NCBI RefSeq assembly: GCF_016907495.1
Contig: NZ_JAFBCC010000001.1
Span: forward strand, 682,001 to 746,000
Direction of reading: 5' to 3'
Length of the DNA stretch: 64,000 bases
From: Arthrobacter tumbae
GTDB lineage: Bacteria > Actinomycetota > Actinomycetes > Actinomycetales > Micrococcaceae
Program-made: the position numbers and the translations under genes
Notes under the pieces: model-generated
Databases searched by the model: none
What the model saw: only the letters and a program-made list of their open reading frames with translations
Told to the model about the DNA's origin: nothing
Part shown: positions 26,960-36,297 of the stretch, one piece after another
Layout: every line of letters begins with the position of its first letter
How positions within the stretch are numbered: the stretch's first letter is position 1

Positions 26960-28228
26960 CTACTGGTTGCTGGTCGCCGGCACCAGCTTCTCGAGCACAT
27001 GGATCAGCCGATCCTCAAAGCCCTTCGGCGAGGAGTCGGTGAGATTGGCCAGCATGCGCACAACAAACCGCATCAGCACGGGGATGGGCATGCCCGTGCG
27101 CAGCGCAAGGCGAAGGATGGCCGGTTTACCGATGAGCCCCGCGAAGATCCGCCCCAGGGTGAAGTGGCTCCCCCACTGGTCCCGGACGTAGGGCGCGTAG
27201 CCGGCAAGCACGGTGTCCCGTCCGGACCCTGGCGAAGCGGTGAGCGACCGCTCGATGAACTCGGCCGCATACCGCGCCGACTCCATCGCATAGGAGATGC
27301 CCTCACCATTGAACGGCGACACCATGCCCCCGGCGTCCCCCAGCAGCAACAGTCCGGGTGAATAGTGCGGAGTGCGGTTGAAGCCCATCGGCAACGCCGC
27401 ACCACGGATCTCACCGACCTGGTTCTCCTCGGTGAACCCCCACCCTGCGGGCATCCCGGCGGTCCAGTCACGCAATACCTGCTTGTAGTCAAGCTTCCCG
27501 AACGACGCCGAGGAGTTCAAAATCCCCAGACCCACGTTCGAGGTGCCGTCGCCCACACCGAATACCCAGCCGTAACCGGGCAGCGGCTTCCCGGAGGCGT
27601 CCGGCAGCTCCAGCCAGCCCTCCATCCACGGATCCTCATGCCGGGGACTCGTGAAGTAGGTACGCACTGCCACGCCCAGCGGCCGGTCATCCCGCTTGGC
27701 CATGCCAAGGCTCACCGCAGTCCGCGTCGAGTTACCGTCCGCAGCCAGCACAACGTCGGCGCTCAGTGTCTTCTGCTCGCCGGTCCGGCGACCGTTGGGC
27801 CCCAGAACATTGACGACGACGCCGGTCACCCGCCCGGATCCATCCCGCACCGCTTCGGTGACGGAATGGCCCTCAAGAATCTGCGCACCGGCGGACCGGG
27901 CGTGCGAGGCGAGCTGCTCATCGAAGCCGAGGCGTGTGCGTACCAGCCCATAGGAGGGGAAGTCGGACAGCTCGGGCCAGGGAAGCTCCACCGTACGGCC
28001 TCCGGCCAGCAGCCGCAGACCCTTGTTCCGCCGCCAACCGAGTTCCTCGCCATGCGGCAACCCAAGCAGCTGGATCTCCCGGACGGCGCGCGGCGTGAAA
28101 CCGTCACCGCACACTTTCTCCCGGGGGAAGAACGTCTTCTCGACAACCGTCGTTTCGATCCCTGCGGCGGCCAGGTAATAGGCGGCTGTGGACCCGGCAG
28201 GCCCCGCACCGATGATGAGGACTGACAC
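26960..28228 (-). CDS. menJ: Geranylgeranyl-reductase-family flavoprotein (MenJ-like menaquinone side-chain reductase)
   Basis: FAD-dependent oxidoreductase of 422 residues with LIIGAGPAGSTAAYYLA at the N-terminus and the second FAD motif LLLLGDAGGMVSPFNGEGI. Family members saturate isoprenoid double bonds. In mycobacteria the homologous gene lies in the same neighbourhood (polyprenyl synthase, MenJ, MenG) and partly saturates the menaquinone tail, so the same role is inferred here. The GTG start directly abuts the menG stop codon with no gap, so the two are translationally coupled. Confidence 0.85.
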   Translation of the reverse strand: MSVLIIGAGPAGSTAAYYLAAAGIETTVVEKTFFPREKVCGDGFTPRAVREIQLLGLPHGEELGWRRNKGLRLLAGGRTVELPWPELSDFPSYGLVRTRLGFDEQLASHARSAGAQILEGHSVTEAVRDGSGRVTGVVVNVLGPNGRRTGEQKTLSADVVLAADGNSTRTAVSLGMAKRDDRPLGVAVRTYFTSPRHEDPWMEGWLELPDASGKPLPGYGWVFGVGDGTSNVGLGILNSSASFGKLDYKQVLRDWTAGMPAGWGFTEENQVGEIRGAALPMGFNRTPHYSPGLLLLGDAGGMVSPFNGEGISYAMESARYAAEFIERSLTASPGSGRDTVLAGYAPYVRDQWGSHFTLGRIFAGLIGKPAILRLALRTGMPIPVLMRFVVRMLANLTDSSPKGFEDRLIHVLEKLVPATSNQ

Positions 28229-28993
28229 CTAGTTGGCAGCCCTGCTGCTGCGGCGCCGGCCGCGCGTCTGGGAGCCGGCCGCCGTCGTCGTGATGGTGTC
28301 TTCCGGTTTGGTGGCGCGGTGCACAGCGACGATGCCGCCGTTGAGATTGCGGTACGCGACCGATCCCCAGCCGCTCTGCGTGATCCAGCCCGCGAGCTCG
28401 TCCTGGTTGGGCCAGGCGCGGATGGACTCGGCGAGGTAGACATAGGCGGCGGGGTTGGAGCTGACCTTGGTGGCGATTGCCGGAAGCGCCCGCATCAGAT
28501 ACTCCGTGTACAGGGTGCGCCACAGTGGAATGACGGGCTGGGAGAACTCGGCAATGACCAGCCGTCCGCCAGGTTTGGTGACGCGGAGCATCTCCTCGAG
28601 CGCCCTGGTGGGCCGGTCTACATTGCGCAGGCCGAAGGAAATGGTGGAGGCGTCAAAGGAGTTGTCCGCGAAGGGAAGGTCGGTGGCGTCTCCGGCGATG
28701 AAGTCGATATCCGGCCGGCGGCGCTTGCCCACACGCAGCATTCCGAGTGAGAAATCACACGCGATGACGTTCACCCCGGCGTCCGCGTAGGGCTCGCTCG
28801 AGGTGCCCGTTCCGGCTGCGAGGTCCAGCACCCGGTCCCCGGCCTCCGCGTTCACGGCGTCAACGACAATCCGCCGCCAGCGGTGGGTTTGCCCCAGCGA
28901 CAGCACGTCATTGACGACGTCATACTTGGGCGCCACGTCGTCAAACATGGCGGCAACTTCGTCGGGACGCTTATCCAGCGATGCTCGATTCAC
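28229..28993 (-). CDS. menG: Demethylmenaquinone methyltransferase (UbiE/MenG)
   Basis: SAM-dependent C-methyltransferase of 254 residues, last step of menaquinone synthesis. Motif I reads [13 protein letters not shown], with the N-terminal family signature [19 protein letters not shown] and the later [19 protein letters not shown]. The C-terminus adds a basic low-complexity tail ending [14 protein letters not shown] 28993 lies 6 nt after a GACAAT box, the layout of a leaderless message. It forms an operon with menJ and probably the polyprenyl synthase. Confidence 0.93.
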   Translation of the reverse strand: MNRASLDKRPDEVAAMFDDVAPKYDVVNDVLSLGQTHRWRRIVVDAVNAEAGDRVLDLAAGTGTSSEPYADAGVNVIACDFSLGMLRVGKRRRPDIDFIAGDATDLPFADNSFDASTISFGLRNVDRPTRALEEMLRVTKPGGRLVIAEFSQPVIPLWRTLYTEYLMRALPAIATKVSSNPAAYVYLAESIRAWPNQDELAGWITQSGWGSVAYRNLNGGIVAVHRATKPEDTITTTAAGSQTRGRRRSSRAAN

Positions 28994-29078
28994 TCCCTCA
29001 TTGTCTCAAACATTGCAGGGCACCCCCAATCCGCACCAGGGACGGGCGGGCTGCCGCTCGGGAGTACGCTAGATCATC

Positions 29079-30431
29079 ATGAGCAATCCGTCCCCTGCCG
29101 CAGTGGCGACGCCGCTGAATCAGGCGCCGGCACTTCGCAGCATCACCTTTGAGCGGGGCGACCTTCAGCTCGATACCGGCCTCCTGGACTTCGTTGTGCG
29201 GAGCGATGTTCACACCTGGATCCGGCGCGGCGGCGGCATCGTGGCCTTTGGGGAGACGGCGCGCTTCACCACGCACGGTCCCGGCCGCTTCGCGGACGCA
29301 CAGGCGTGGTGGCGCGAGGTTGTTGCGGCGGCTGATGTCGTGGACCCCCTCGCCCAGCCGGGCAGCGGGTTAGTGGCATTCGGCTCGTTTGCCTTTTCGA
29401 AGACGTCCCGTCATCTGTCGCGCCTGATAGTGCCGCGCATTCTTGTCGGCAGCCGCGAAGGCAAGAGCTGGATCACCTACATCACGGACGACGACGGCGC
29501 AGAGTTGAGTGCCTCCGCCGCCGAAGCGGAACTCGCCGCCTACCTCGACGAGGTGGAGCCCGAACGCGAGCCCTGTCCGGGCGACCGGCTTGCCCCGGGA
29601 ATCCTCACCGAAGAGCAGTGGATGACGGCCGTCAGCCGCGGAGTCGCGCACATCAGGGAAGGTGAGCTGAGCAAGCTCGTGCTCGCCCGCGATGTCGTCG
29701 CAGAACTCGGATCGCCCATCTCGACGTCGCAGGTGCTCCGTGAACTCGCTGTCCGGTATTCCGATTGCTGGACGTACTCGGTGGACGGGCTCATCGGCTC
29801 CACGCCGGAAATGCTCATCAAGGTCGAGGACCAGACCGCCCGTGCCCGGGTACTGGCGGGAACCCTTGACCGCTCAACTGAGCCCGCCGGTGACAGCGGA
29901 TACGCGAAGCGCGTCCTGGCGGGTTCCGAGAAGCAGCAGCACGAGCATGAGATCGCGATCGACTCCCTCACCCGGCAGCTGGAACCGTTCACCCGGACCA
30001 TGACATCGCACAGCGAGCCGTTTGTCCTTGAACTTCCCAACGTGTGGCACCTGGCATCGGATGTCAGCGCAGAACTGGCCGTGGACACCGAGGGCAACGT
30101 GCCGTCGTCGTTGGCTCTGGTGGAGGCGCTCCATCCCACTGCCGCCGTGTGCGGGACACCGACCACGGTGGCCGGCGAGCTGATCCGCGAGCTGGAGCAC
30201 CTTGAGCGTGGCCCCTACGCCGGCCCGGTGGGATGGATGGATGCGACAGGAAACGGTGAATGGGGTATCGCCCTGCGCGGTGCCGTCGTCGAGACTCCCA
30301 CCCGAGTCCGGATGTACGCCGGGTGCGGAATCGTCGAGGCGTCCCAGCCGGTCGCGGAACTGGCGGAAACGTGGAGCAAGTTCCGGCCGATGATCGAGGC
30401 GCTGGGGCTGCGGGCACCACTACGATCCTGA
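29079..30431 (+). CDS. menF: Isochorismate synthase (chorismate-binding family)
   Basis: Protein of 450 residues whose C-terminal two-thirds is a chorismate-utilising domain, with VLARDVVAEL, ARVLAGTLDRS, SEKQQHEHEIAIDSL, LHPTAAVCGTP and the terminal RMYAGCGIVEASQPVAELAET stretch. The menaquinone-gene setting favours isochorismate synthase, the committing step, over a siderophore or salicylate role. It is divergent from menG across 85 nt. TACGCT lies 8 nt before the ATG. Confidence 0.9.
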   Translation: MSNPSPAAVATPLNQAPALRSITFERGDLQLDTGLLDFVVRSDVHTWIRRGGGIVAFGETARFTTHGPGRFADAQAWWREVVAAADVVDPLAQPGSGLVAFGSFAFSKTSRHLSRLIVPRILVGSREGKSWITYITDDDGAELSASAAEAELAAYLDEVEPEREPCPGDRLAPGILTEEQWMTAVSRGVAHIREGELSKLVLARDVVAELGSPISTSQVLRELAVRYSDCWTYSVDGLIGSTPEMLIKVEDQTARARVLAGTLDRSTEPAGDSGYAKRVLAGSEKQQHEHEIAIDSLTRQLEPFTRTMTSHSEPFVLELPNVWHLASDVSAELAVDTEGNVPSSLALVEALHPTAAVCGTPTTVAGELIRELEHLERGPYAGPVGWMDATGNGEWGIALRGAVVETPTRVRMYAGCGIVEASQPVAELAETWSKFRPMIEALGLRAPLRS

Positions 30432-30552
30432 ATCAGATTCATTCTGACTGTTGGTTACCAATAGGCAATGCCTGTAGCCTGTGATGCACATCTCTATACA
30501 GCTAGAATCGTCCATGACGTTTCTTTACTCCCGTTCAAAGCTGAGGTACTGC

Positions 30553-31356
30553 ATGTTCTCCAAGATTTCAAAGTCACTTGCTGTTATGGCAGTTGGCACG
30601 CTGGCACTGACCGCATGTGGCGGCGGAACCGAGTCCGGAGAGGGCGGCGAGGCAGCAGGCGGCTCCGAACTGAACCTCGTCTCCCCCGGCACCCTGACCG
30701 TCTGCTCCGACATTCCCTACGAGCCGTTCGAATACGAGGAGAACGGTGAGTATGTCGGGTTTGATATGGACCTGATGCGTGAAATCGCCACCGGGCTTGA
30801 CCTTGAGTTCACTGTGCAGGATGTCGGCTTCGACGGCCTGCAGTCCGGTGCCGTGCTTGCCGCAGGGCAGTGCGATGTCGGCGCCAGCGCCGTGACCATC
30901 ACTCCTGAACGGGAAGAGAACCTGACCTTCGCCGACCCGTACTACGACTCCCTGCAGTCGCTGCTGGTTCCAGCTGACTCTGACGTCGCCACTCTTGAAG
31001 ACCTCGCCGGTGAATCCGTGGGCGTCCAGCAGGGCACAACGGGCGAACAGTACGCGCGCGACAATGTTCCCGCGGACACCGAGGTAGTAGCCTTCCCGAG
31101 TGACGCCGAGCTCTATGCGGCACTGCAGGCCGGCAACGTTGCCGCGATCCTCCAGGACTTGCCGGTCAACCTGAATCACACCCAGGAAGGCGAATACACA
31201 ATCGCGGCGGAGTTCGAGACCGACGAGCAGTACGGGTTCGCGTTCCCCAAGGAGGGAAGCGAGGCACTTGTCGAAGCTGTGAACAGCCAGCTCGGCGAAC
31301 TGCGTGACAGCGGCACGTATGACGAGATCTACAACACCTACTTCGAGGAGCAGTAA
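30553..31356 (+). CDS. Polar amino acid ABC transporter, substrate-binding lipoprotein
   Basis: Family-3 solute-binding protein of 267 residues. The signal peptide ends at lipobox LTAC, followed by a Gly/Ser/Glu-rich linker of about 20 residues, then a GlnH-type fold (LTVCSDIPYEPFEYEENGEYVGFDMDLMREIA pattern). It delivers a polar amino acid to the permease encoded next. ATG 30553 is used because GAGGTAC lies upstream; the further upstream in-frame ATGs lack signal-peptide character. TAGAAT at 30503-30508 is a possible -10. Confidence 0.9.
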   Translation: MFSKISKSLAVMAVGTLALTACGGGTESGEGGEAAGGSELNLVSPGTLTVCSDIPYEPFEYEENGEYVGFDMDLMREIATGLDLEFTVQDVGFDGLQSGAVLAAGQCDVGASAVTITPEREENLTFADPYYDSLQSLLVPADSDVATLEDLAGESVGVQQGTTGEQYARDNVPADTEVVAFPSDAELYAALQAGNVAAILQDLPVNLNHTQEGEYTIAAEFETDEQYGFAFPKEGSEALVEAVNSQLGELRDSGTYDEIYNTYFEEQ

Positions 31357-31371
31357 CCTTTCCACGGATAT

Positions 31372-31400
31372 GCGGCAGTTCCAGATTCTGGAACTGCCGC
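31372..31400 (+). terminator. Hairpin between binding-protein and permease genes
   Basis: Thirteen-bp perfect arms (31372-31384, 31388-31400) with an ATT loop and no strong U-run. Such hairpins often stabilise the upstream mRNA or act as partial terminators, so that the binding protein is made in excess of the membrane components. Confidence 0.65.
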
Positions 31401-31435
31401 AGCCGTGTTCACCTCCGGACAGATAGGTCAAACAC

Positions 31436-32221
31436 GTGAAACCCACCACCCGTAAGCGGCTCTTCCGGGGTGTCCTTTATGCCATCTTCGTCATCGCCGT
31501 CGCCGTCGTTGTTCTGCTGGCCGACTGGGAAGCGATCCGCACGAGCTTCTTCGATCTCGAGGTCGCCGCTGAGGCGTTCCCGGAGATCATCACCATCGCG
31601 GCGAAAAACACTATCCTCTACACAGCCATCGCCTTTGTCGGAGGCATGATCGGCGGGCTCATCCTGGCGCTGATGAAACTCTCCCCCGTCGGCCCCTACC
31701 GCTGGCTGGCGACCGCCTACATTGAACTGTTTCGCGGCCTGCCCGCGCTGCTGGTGATTTTCGGATTCGCCTTCGCCGTCCCGATCGCCTTCCAGTGGCG
31801 CCCGCCCGGCGGAAGCGCCGGCGCCGGCTTGATTGCGCTCATTCTGGTCGCCTCGGCCTACATCGCCGAGACCATCCGCGCCGGCATCGAAGCCGTACCC
31901 AAAGGCCAGGTGGAGGCCGCCCGCTCGCTGGGCATGCGTCCCTCGTGGACTATGGTGTCGGTGGTCCTTCCGCAGGCGTTCCGCATCATCACGCCGCCGC
32001 TGACCAACGAGCTGGTCATCCTGATCAAGGACACCTCGCTGCTGTTCATCGCGGGCATGGCCCTCGGTGACCGCGAGCTCACCACCTTTGCGCGTGACCT
32101 GACGTCCTCTCAGGCCAACCCCACGCCGCTCGTGCTCGCTGCGCTGATGTACCTGGTCATCACCCTTCCGCTGACGCAGCTGGTTGCCAAACTGGAACGC
32201 CATAACAAGAGAGGCCGGTAG
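31436..32221 (+). CDS. Polar amino acid ABC transporter, permease
   Basis: HisM/GlnP-type permease of 261 residues with about five membrane segments. The coupling-loop signature [22 protein letters not shown] is clear, as is the upstream [15 protein letters not shown] stretch. A single permease gene suggests a homodimer. It is translated from GTG 31436; the ATPase start follows the stop codon by 2 nt. Confidence 0.93.
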   Translation: MKPTTRKRLFRGVLYAIFVIAVAVVVLLADWEAIRTSFFDLEVAAEAFPEIITIAAKNTILYTAIAFVGGMIGGLILALMKLSPVGPYRWLATAYIELFRGLPALLVIFGFAFAVPIAFQWRPPGGSAGAGLIALILVASAYIAETIRAGIEAVPKGQVEAARSLGMRPSWTMVSVVLPQAFRIITPPLTNELVILIKDTSLLFIAGMALGDRELTTFARDLTSSQANPTPLVLAALMYLVITLPLTQLVAKLERHNKRGR

Positions 32222-32223
32222 TC

Positions 32224-32976
32224 ATGGCCGCATCACCAAGGACCGATGTCCCCGCCATCGAGGTACGTCAGCTGTGCAAGTCTTTCGGGGACAACGAGGT
32301 ACTCAAGGGCATCGACTTCCACGTTGATCAGGGCGAGGTGGTCTGCGTTATCGGCCCGTCCGGCTCGGGCAAGTCCACGCTGCTGCGCTGCGTCAACCGG
32401 TTGGAGGAGCCCACGTCGGGGACCATCATCGTCGAGGGTCTCGACATCACCGACGAGGACACCGACCTGGACAAGGTGCGTACCCGCATCGGCATGGTGT
32501 TCCAGCAGTTCAACCTGTTCCCCCACCTCACGGTTCTGCGAAACCTGACGCTCGCGCAGATCCGCGCGAAGAAGCGGGGCAAGGCGGAAGCCGAAGAAAT
32601 CGCCCGCCGCAACCTGGACAAGGTGGGCCTGGCGGACAAGGTCGATGCCTTCCCGGCCCAGCTTTCCGGCGGCCAGCAGCAGCGCGTCGCCATTGCCCGT
32701 GCGCTGTCAATGGACCCGGACATGATGCTCTTCGACGAACCGACCAGCGCTCTTGACCCGGAGCTGGTCGGGGACGTTCTCGATGTCATGAAGCAGCTTG
32801 CGCGTGACGGCATGACCATGATGGTGGTCACCCACGAGATGGGCTTCGCCCGCGAAGTCGGCGACCGCGTTGTCTTCATGGACGGCGGGATCGTGGTTGA
32901 GCAGGGCAAGCCGGACGATGTCCTCGGAAACCCGCAGCACGAGCGCACGAAGAGCTTCCTCTCGAAGGTTCTCTGA
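32224..32976 (+). CDS. Polar amino acid ABC transporter, ATP-binding protein
   Basis: GlnQ/HisP-type ATPase of 250 residues. Walker [11 protein letters not shown]-loop [14 protein letters not shown], signature [15 protein letters not shown], Walker [16 protein letters not shown] and switch histidine in VTHEMGFA are all intact. It ends the three-gene importer operon that starts at 30553 and is followed by a 13-bp hairpin. Confidence 0.95.
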   Translation: MAASPRTDVPAIEVRQLCKSFGDNEVLKGIDFHVDQGEVVCVIGPSGSGKSTLLRCVNRLEEPTSGTIIVEGLDITDEDTDLDKVRTRIGMVFQQFNLFPHLTVLRNLTLAQIRAKKRGKAEAEEIARRNLDKVGLADKVDAFPAQLSGGQQQRVAIARALSMDPDMMLFDEPTSALDPELVGDVLDVMKQLARDGMTMMVVTHEMGFAREVGDRVVFMDGGIVVEQGKPDDVLGNPQHERTKSFLSKVL

Positions 32977-33001
32977 CCCTACGGTGAGGGCCATTTCCAA
33001 A

Positions 33002-33037
33002 CGGGTTGGTGCGTGCAAAAATGAACGCACCAACCCG
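33002..33037 (+). terminator. Hairpin terminator after the amino acid ABC operon
   Basis: Thirteen-bp perfect arms (33002-33014 and 33025-33037) with a 10-nt loop. No T-run follows, but position and symmetry fit a terminator. It lies 27 nt before the start of the carboxypeptidase gene. Confidence 0.6.
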
Positions 33038-33064
33038 CCGAGGTCTCCCTACCGCAGGAATCCC

Positions 33065-34483
33065 ATGTCCGAGCTTCTTCCCACCGGACGTCCGCGCCTG
33101 AAGGCACGGTTCGCCGCCGTCGTCGTTGTTTGTTTCGCCCTGCTCACCGGCCTGCTGGCCGCGCCGCCGGCCACCGCCGCACTCCCGGTCAGCGATCCCA
33201 ACAATGCCCAGGTGCTGGTGACTAAGTCCCGACCGCTCAATCCCCTTCGGTACATTCCGCCGGACCTCGTGTTCTTCCCAGGAACCAACTACGTGCTCCG
33301 GCGCGAGGTGTCGGCGAACCTGCAGAACCTGTTCGCAGGCGCCCGGAGCGCCGGCGCCCCGCTTGCCGTGGTCAGCGCGTACCGCTCCTATGACCAGCAG
33401 GCCGCGCTGTACAACTCGTACGTGGCCCAGTACGGACAGGCCGTGGCGGACACCATTTCAGCCCGTCCCGGCCACAGCGAGCACCAGACCGGGCTGGCGG
33501 TCGACGTCGGCAACCTGAACGGCTCGTGCGGCCTCGGCGCCTGCTTCGCGACCACCGCCGGCGGCCGCTGGGTGGCGGCGAATGCGCACCGCTACGGGTT
33601 CATCATCCGCTACCCGGACGGATATCAGCCCACCACCGGCTACACCTTTGAGCCGTGGCACCTTCGCTATGTCGGCCGGTCCGTGGCCACCGAGATGAGG
33701 ACCCGCGGCATCCCCACCATGGAGCACTACTACAACGGCTCCAACCCACCCATCCGCCATTCAGCTGACCTGGTTACCGTCGATTCGTTTGGCTTGCTCT
33801 GGCGGTATTCGCCCGACTACCTCGGCAAGCTTCGCCAGCGAGTTCGGATCGGTAGTGGCTGGAGCCCGGTCAAGGGTGGTTTCACCACCGACTGGAACGC
33901 GGATGGGATTCATGACGTCCTGGCACAGTGGAACGATGGAACCCTCACGCTCTACCGCGGTCGTTTCAGCGGTGGATTCCACGCACCTATCCGAATAGGA
34001 AGCGGATTCGGGTCTTCAGAAATCACCGTCGGACACTGGATTCGGGGCAGCCGTTATCCCTCCCTGGTGGCCAAGGACGCACAAGGTTCTCTCCTGCATT
34101 ACGCAAATGGCTCCGGGGGTGCGCTCTCTTCCAGTCGCGTCACACGGATTGGCGCTGGCTGGCAGGGCCTCCGGATTGCCATGGCGGATTGGAATAAGGA
34201 CGGCAATCAGGACATCCTTGCCACCCGTGCAAACGGGGAGTTGGCGCTCTACCGCTCCAATGGCCAGGGCCGGTTCATCAGCGAGAGCAGACCGGTTATC
34301 GGCACTGGGTGGGGTTCCTTGAACAGCCTGACGGCCGTTTCAGGATTCCAGGGGCCGAACTCCTACGGACTCCGCGCGCGGACTAGCGGCGGAGAGCTCC
34401 GCTACTATCCGATGTTGGGAAACAGGTGGGGAACAACTGCAATCGTCGGACATGGATGGCAAACAGCACGTCTTTTCCGGTAA
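33065..34483 (+). CDS. Secreted VanY-type D-alanyl-D-alanine carboxypeptidase with FG-GAP/VCBS-like C-terminal repeats
   Basis: Exported protein of 472 residues. The signal peptide runs to about 38 (hydrophobic core AVVVVCFALLTGLLA, cleavage after ATAA). The VanY peptidase domain (about 60-220) has zinc motif SEHQTGLAVD and EPWHLRYVG. The C-terminal half (230-472) is a beta-propeller-like repeat region with at least two calcium-loop sequences, DWNADGIHD and DWNKDGNQD. The peptidase probably trims peptidoglycan stem peptides; the repeats may bind wall polymers. ATG 33065 follows GCAGGAA. The long open frame upstream overlaps the ATPase gene and is discarded. Confidence 0.88.
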   Translation: MSELLPTGRPRLKARFAAVVVVCFALLTGLLAAPPATAALPVSDPNNAQVLVTKSRPLNPLRYIPPDLVFFPGTNYVLRREVSANLQNLFAGARSAGAPLAVVSAYRSYDQQAALYNSYVAQYGQAVADTISARPGHSEHQTGLAVDVGNLNGSCGLGACFATTAGGRWVAANAHRYGFIIRYPDGYQPTTGYTFEPWHLRYVGRSVATEMRTRGIPTMEHYYNGSNPPIRHSADLVTVDSFGLLWRYSPDYLGKLRQRVRIGSGWSPVKGGFTTDWNADGIHDVLAQWNDGTLTLYRGRFSGGFHAPIRIGSGFGSSEITVGHWIRGSRYPSLVAKDAQGSLLHYANGSGGALSSSRVTRIGAGWQGLRIAMADWNKDGNQDILATRANGELALYRSNGQGRFISESRPVIGTGWGSLNSLTAVSGFQGPNSYGLRARTSGGELRYYPMLGNRWGTTAIVGHGWQTARLFR

Positions 34484-34499
34484 CGGCGCTGACTCATCG

Positions 34500-36170
34500 T
34501 CAGTGCCCGACGGCGTCCAGCACCGCCTGCTTTACCCTCGCGTGCATTTCGCGCAGTGTGGCGCGGTCGGTCCGCACCTCCAGGACCGACCGGCCGCTGA
34601 TCGGTTCCTCCAGTGCCGAGTCCAGCTCCTCCACGGTGCTGACGGTCCGGTGCGGAACACCGTAGCCTTCGGCCAGCGCGGCGAGGTCCGCGGAGTGCGG
34701 CGTGCCGAACAAGCGTTCGACGGCGGGTCCATAGCGTTCCAGCGTTGCCGGGTTGCCGTGTTCGAGCAGCCCGAAAATACCGCCGCCTGAATCATTGAGC
34801 ACAATCACCTGCAGGTCCGGTTCCTCTTCGCCGGTCCCGAGCAGGAGGCCGCCGGCGTCGTGGAGGAAGGTCAGGTCACCGACCAGGAGCCGGGTGGGGA
34901 TGCCTGCGGCGAGCGCGATCCCGGCGGCGGTGGAAATGGTGCCGTCGATCCCGGCGAGACCCCGGTTGGCGTACACCTCAAGCGGGTGCCAGTCGCCCGT
35001 GGCCATCAGGTCCACGTCGCGAATGGGGTTCGAGGACCCGAGCACCAGATTGTCCGTCGTGTTCTCCCACACCGCGTCCGCCACGTGCAGGCCGGTCAGG
35101 ACCGGCTCCTCGGCTAGATGCAGTTGAAGGCTGGCCTCGGCCCGGGCGCCGGCTTCACGCCACTCGCCGAGCCAACCGTCTGCGCCGCGACCGGCGAAGG
35201 CCAGGAGCTCATCGAGCGTGCTGATCAGCCGTTCGGGGCGCCTGCCCTCCTCGAACCAGGCCTGCGGTTCAGGCAGATACAGTGCACGTTCCACGTCCGT
35301 CCTGGCCAGCAGCGCCGCGACCGGCCTGGACAGGGTGGGCCGGCCAAAGACAACAACACGCTCGATTCGTGGGCCGAACCGCTCGAGAAGCAGCCGGTAC
35401 GCGCCGATCACCGACGATCCGAACCGTGCATTCGATGAGGGCTCCGCCAGCAGTGGCAGGCCCAAGTGCTGCGCGAACACCGCCGCAAGCTCCCCCGCAC
35501 CATGCCCGGCGACCACAACGGTGCGTGCGCCGTCGCTCGAGGGAGGAGCCGCCGTCGTCGTCTGTGTGGGTGCGGTTGCTGTTCCCCCGGACTCGCCCCC
35601 CGCGTCGATGGACGCCGCGCCGGCCGCGCCCGCGGCGTCGTCAAGACCCGGCACCAACGGGTCCCGGAACGCCAGGTTCACGTGCACGGGACCTGCCGGA
35701 CCGTTGGCGCCGCGCGCTTCGGCGAGCGCCCGGCCGAGGAACGGCGCAGGATCGGTTCCGGCGGGGACATCCATGGCGGCACGGACGTGGATACCGAACA
35801 GGCCCGGCTGCCGGGTGGTCTGGTTGGCGCCGGTTCCGCGCAGCTCGTCCGGCCGGTCAGCGGAGAGGACCACGAGGGGAACAGCGGCGTGGTTGGCTTC
35901 CATGACCGCCGGAAGCAGCTCCCCCACGGCGGTACCGGAGGTGGTGACGACGGCGGCCGGCCGTTGTGCACCGAGCGCGAGGCCCAGCGCGGTGAAAGCA
36001 CCCACCCGTTCATCGATGCGCACGTGGATGCGGATCTCCCCGCGTTCGGCTGCCTCGGCGAGCGCGTAGGCGAGGGGTGCGCTGCGCGACCCGGGAGCGA
36101 GAACGACGTCGGTGATTCCTGCGGCAGCGAGGGCTGCAGTCACGCGGCGGGCTGATTCGATGGAGTCCAC
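34500..36170 (-). CDS. menD: 2-succinyl-5-enolpyruvyl-6-hydroxy-3-cyclohexene-1-carboxylate synthase
   Basis: Thiamine-diphosphate enzyme of 556 residues that condenses isochorismate with 2-oxoglutarate in menaquinone synthesis. The N-terminus has DVVLAPGSRSAPLAYAL, the catalytic-glutamate region ERVGAFTALGLALG, and the cofactor-binding part GDLTFLHDAGGLL with VIVLNDSGGGIFGLLE. The GTG 36170 start has GAGG about 8 nt upstream. A 68-nt palindrome lies between it and the upstream phoX-like gene. Confidence 0.93.
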   Translation of the reverse strand: MDSIESARRVTAALAAAGITDVVLAPGSRSAPLAYALAEAAERGEIRIHVRIDERVGAFTALGLALGAQRPAAVVTTSGTAVGELLPAVMEANHAAVPLVVLSADRPDELRGTGANQTTRQPGLFGIHVRAAMDVPAGTDPAPFLGRALAEARGANGPAGPVHVNLAFRDPLVPGLDDAAGAAGAASIDAGGESGGTATAPTQTTTAAPPSSDGARTVVVAGHGAGELAAVFAQHLGLPLLAEPSSNARFGSSVIGAYRLLLERFGPRIERVVVFGRPTLSRPVAALLARTDVERALYLPEPQAWFEEGRRPERLISTLDELLAFAGRGADGWLGEWREAGARAEASLQLHLAEEPVLTGLHVADAVWENTTDNLVLGSSNPIRDVDLMATGDWHPLEVYANRGLAGIDGTISTAAGIALAAGIPTRLLVGDLTFLHDAGGLLLGTGEEEPDLQVIVLNDSGGGIFGLLEHGNPATLERYGPAVERLFGTPHSADLAALAEGYGVPHRTVSTVEELDSALEEPISGRSVLEVRTDRATLREMHARVKQAVLDAVGH

Positions 36171-36203
36171 TCCCCCATCCTCACATCCTTGTGCGCCACC
36201 TCA

Positions 36204-36271
36204 GGGAACTTTTGCGCAGATTCGGCGGGTTGACGACCGGTCGAACCCGCCGAATCTGCGCAAAAGTTCCC
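36204..36271. repeat. 68-nt near-perfect palindrome
   Basis: Arms 36204-36231 and 36244-36271 are 28 nt long and perfectly complementary; the 12 nt between them include a further 10-nt palindrome CGACCGGTCG. The whole could fold into a single hairpin with one 2-nt bulge. There is no T-run on either side. The outer 14 nt occur again at 26929-26942, so it is probably a dispersed palindromic element. Confidence 0.8.
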
Positions 36272-36297
36272 GCGAGAGTTCCTCTGGGACTCCGGAG

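Noticed and set aside
30440..30510. Riboswitch or attenuator ahead of the amino acid ABC operon
   Set aside because: Apart from a short TTGGT-T-ACCAA repeat and a TAGAAT box, I could not find a structure matching a known riboswitch class.
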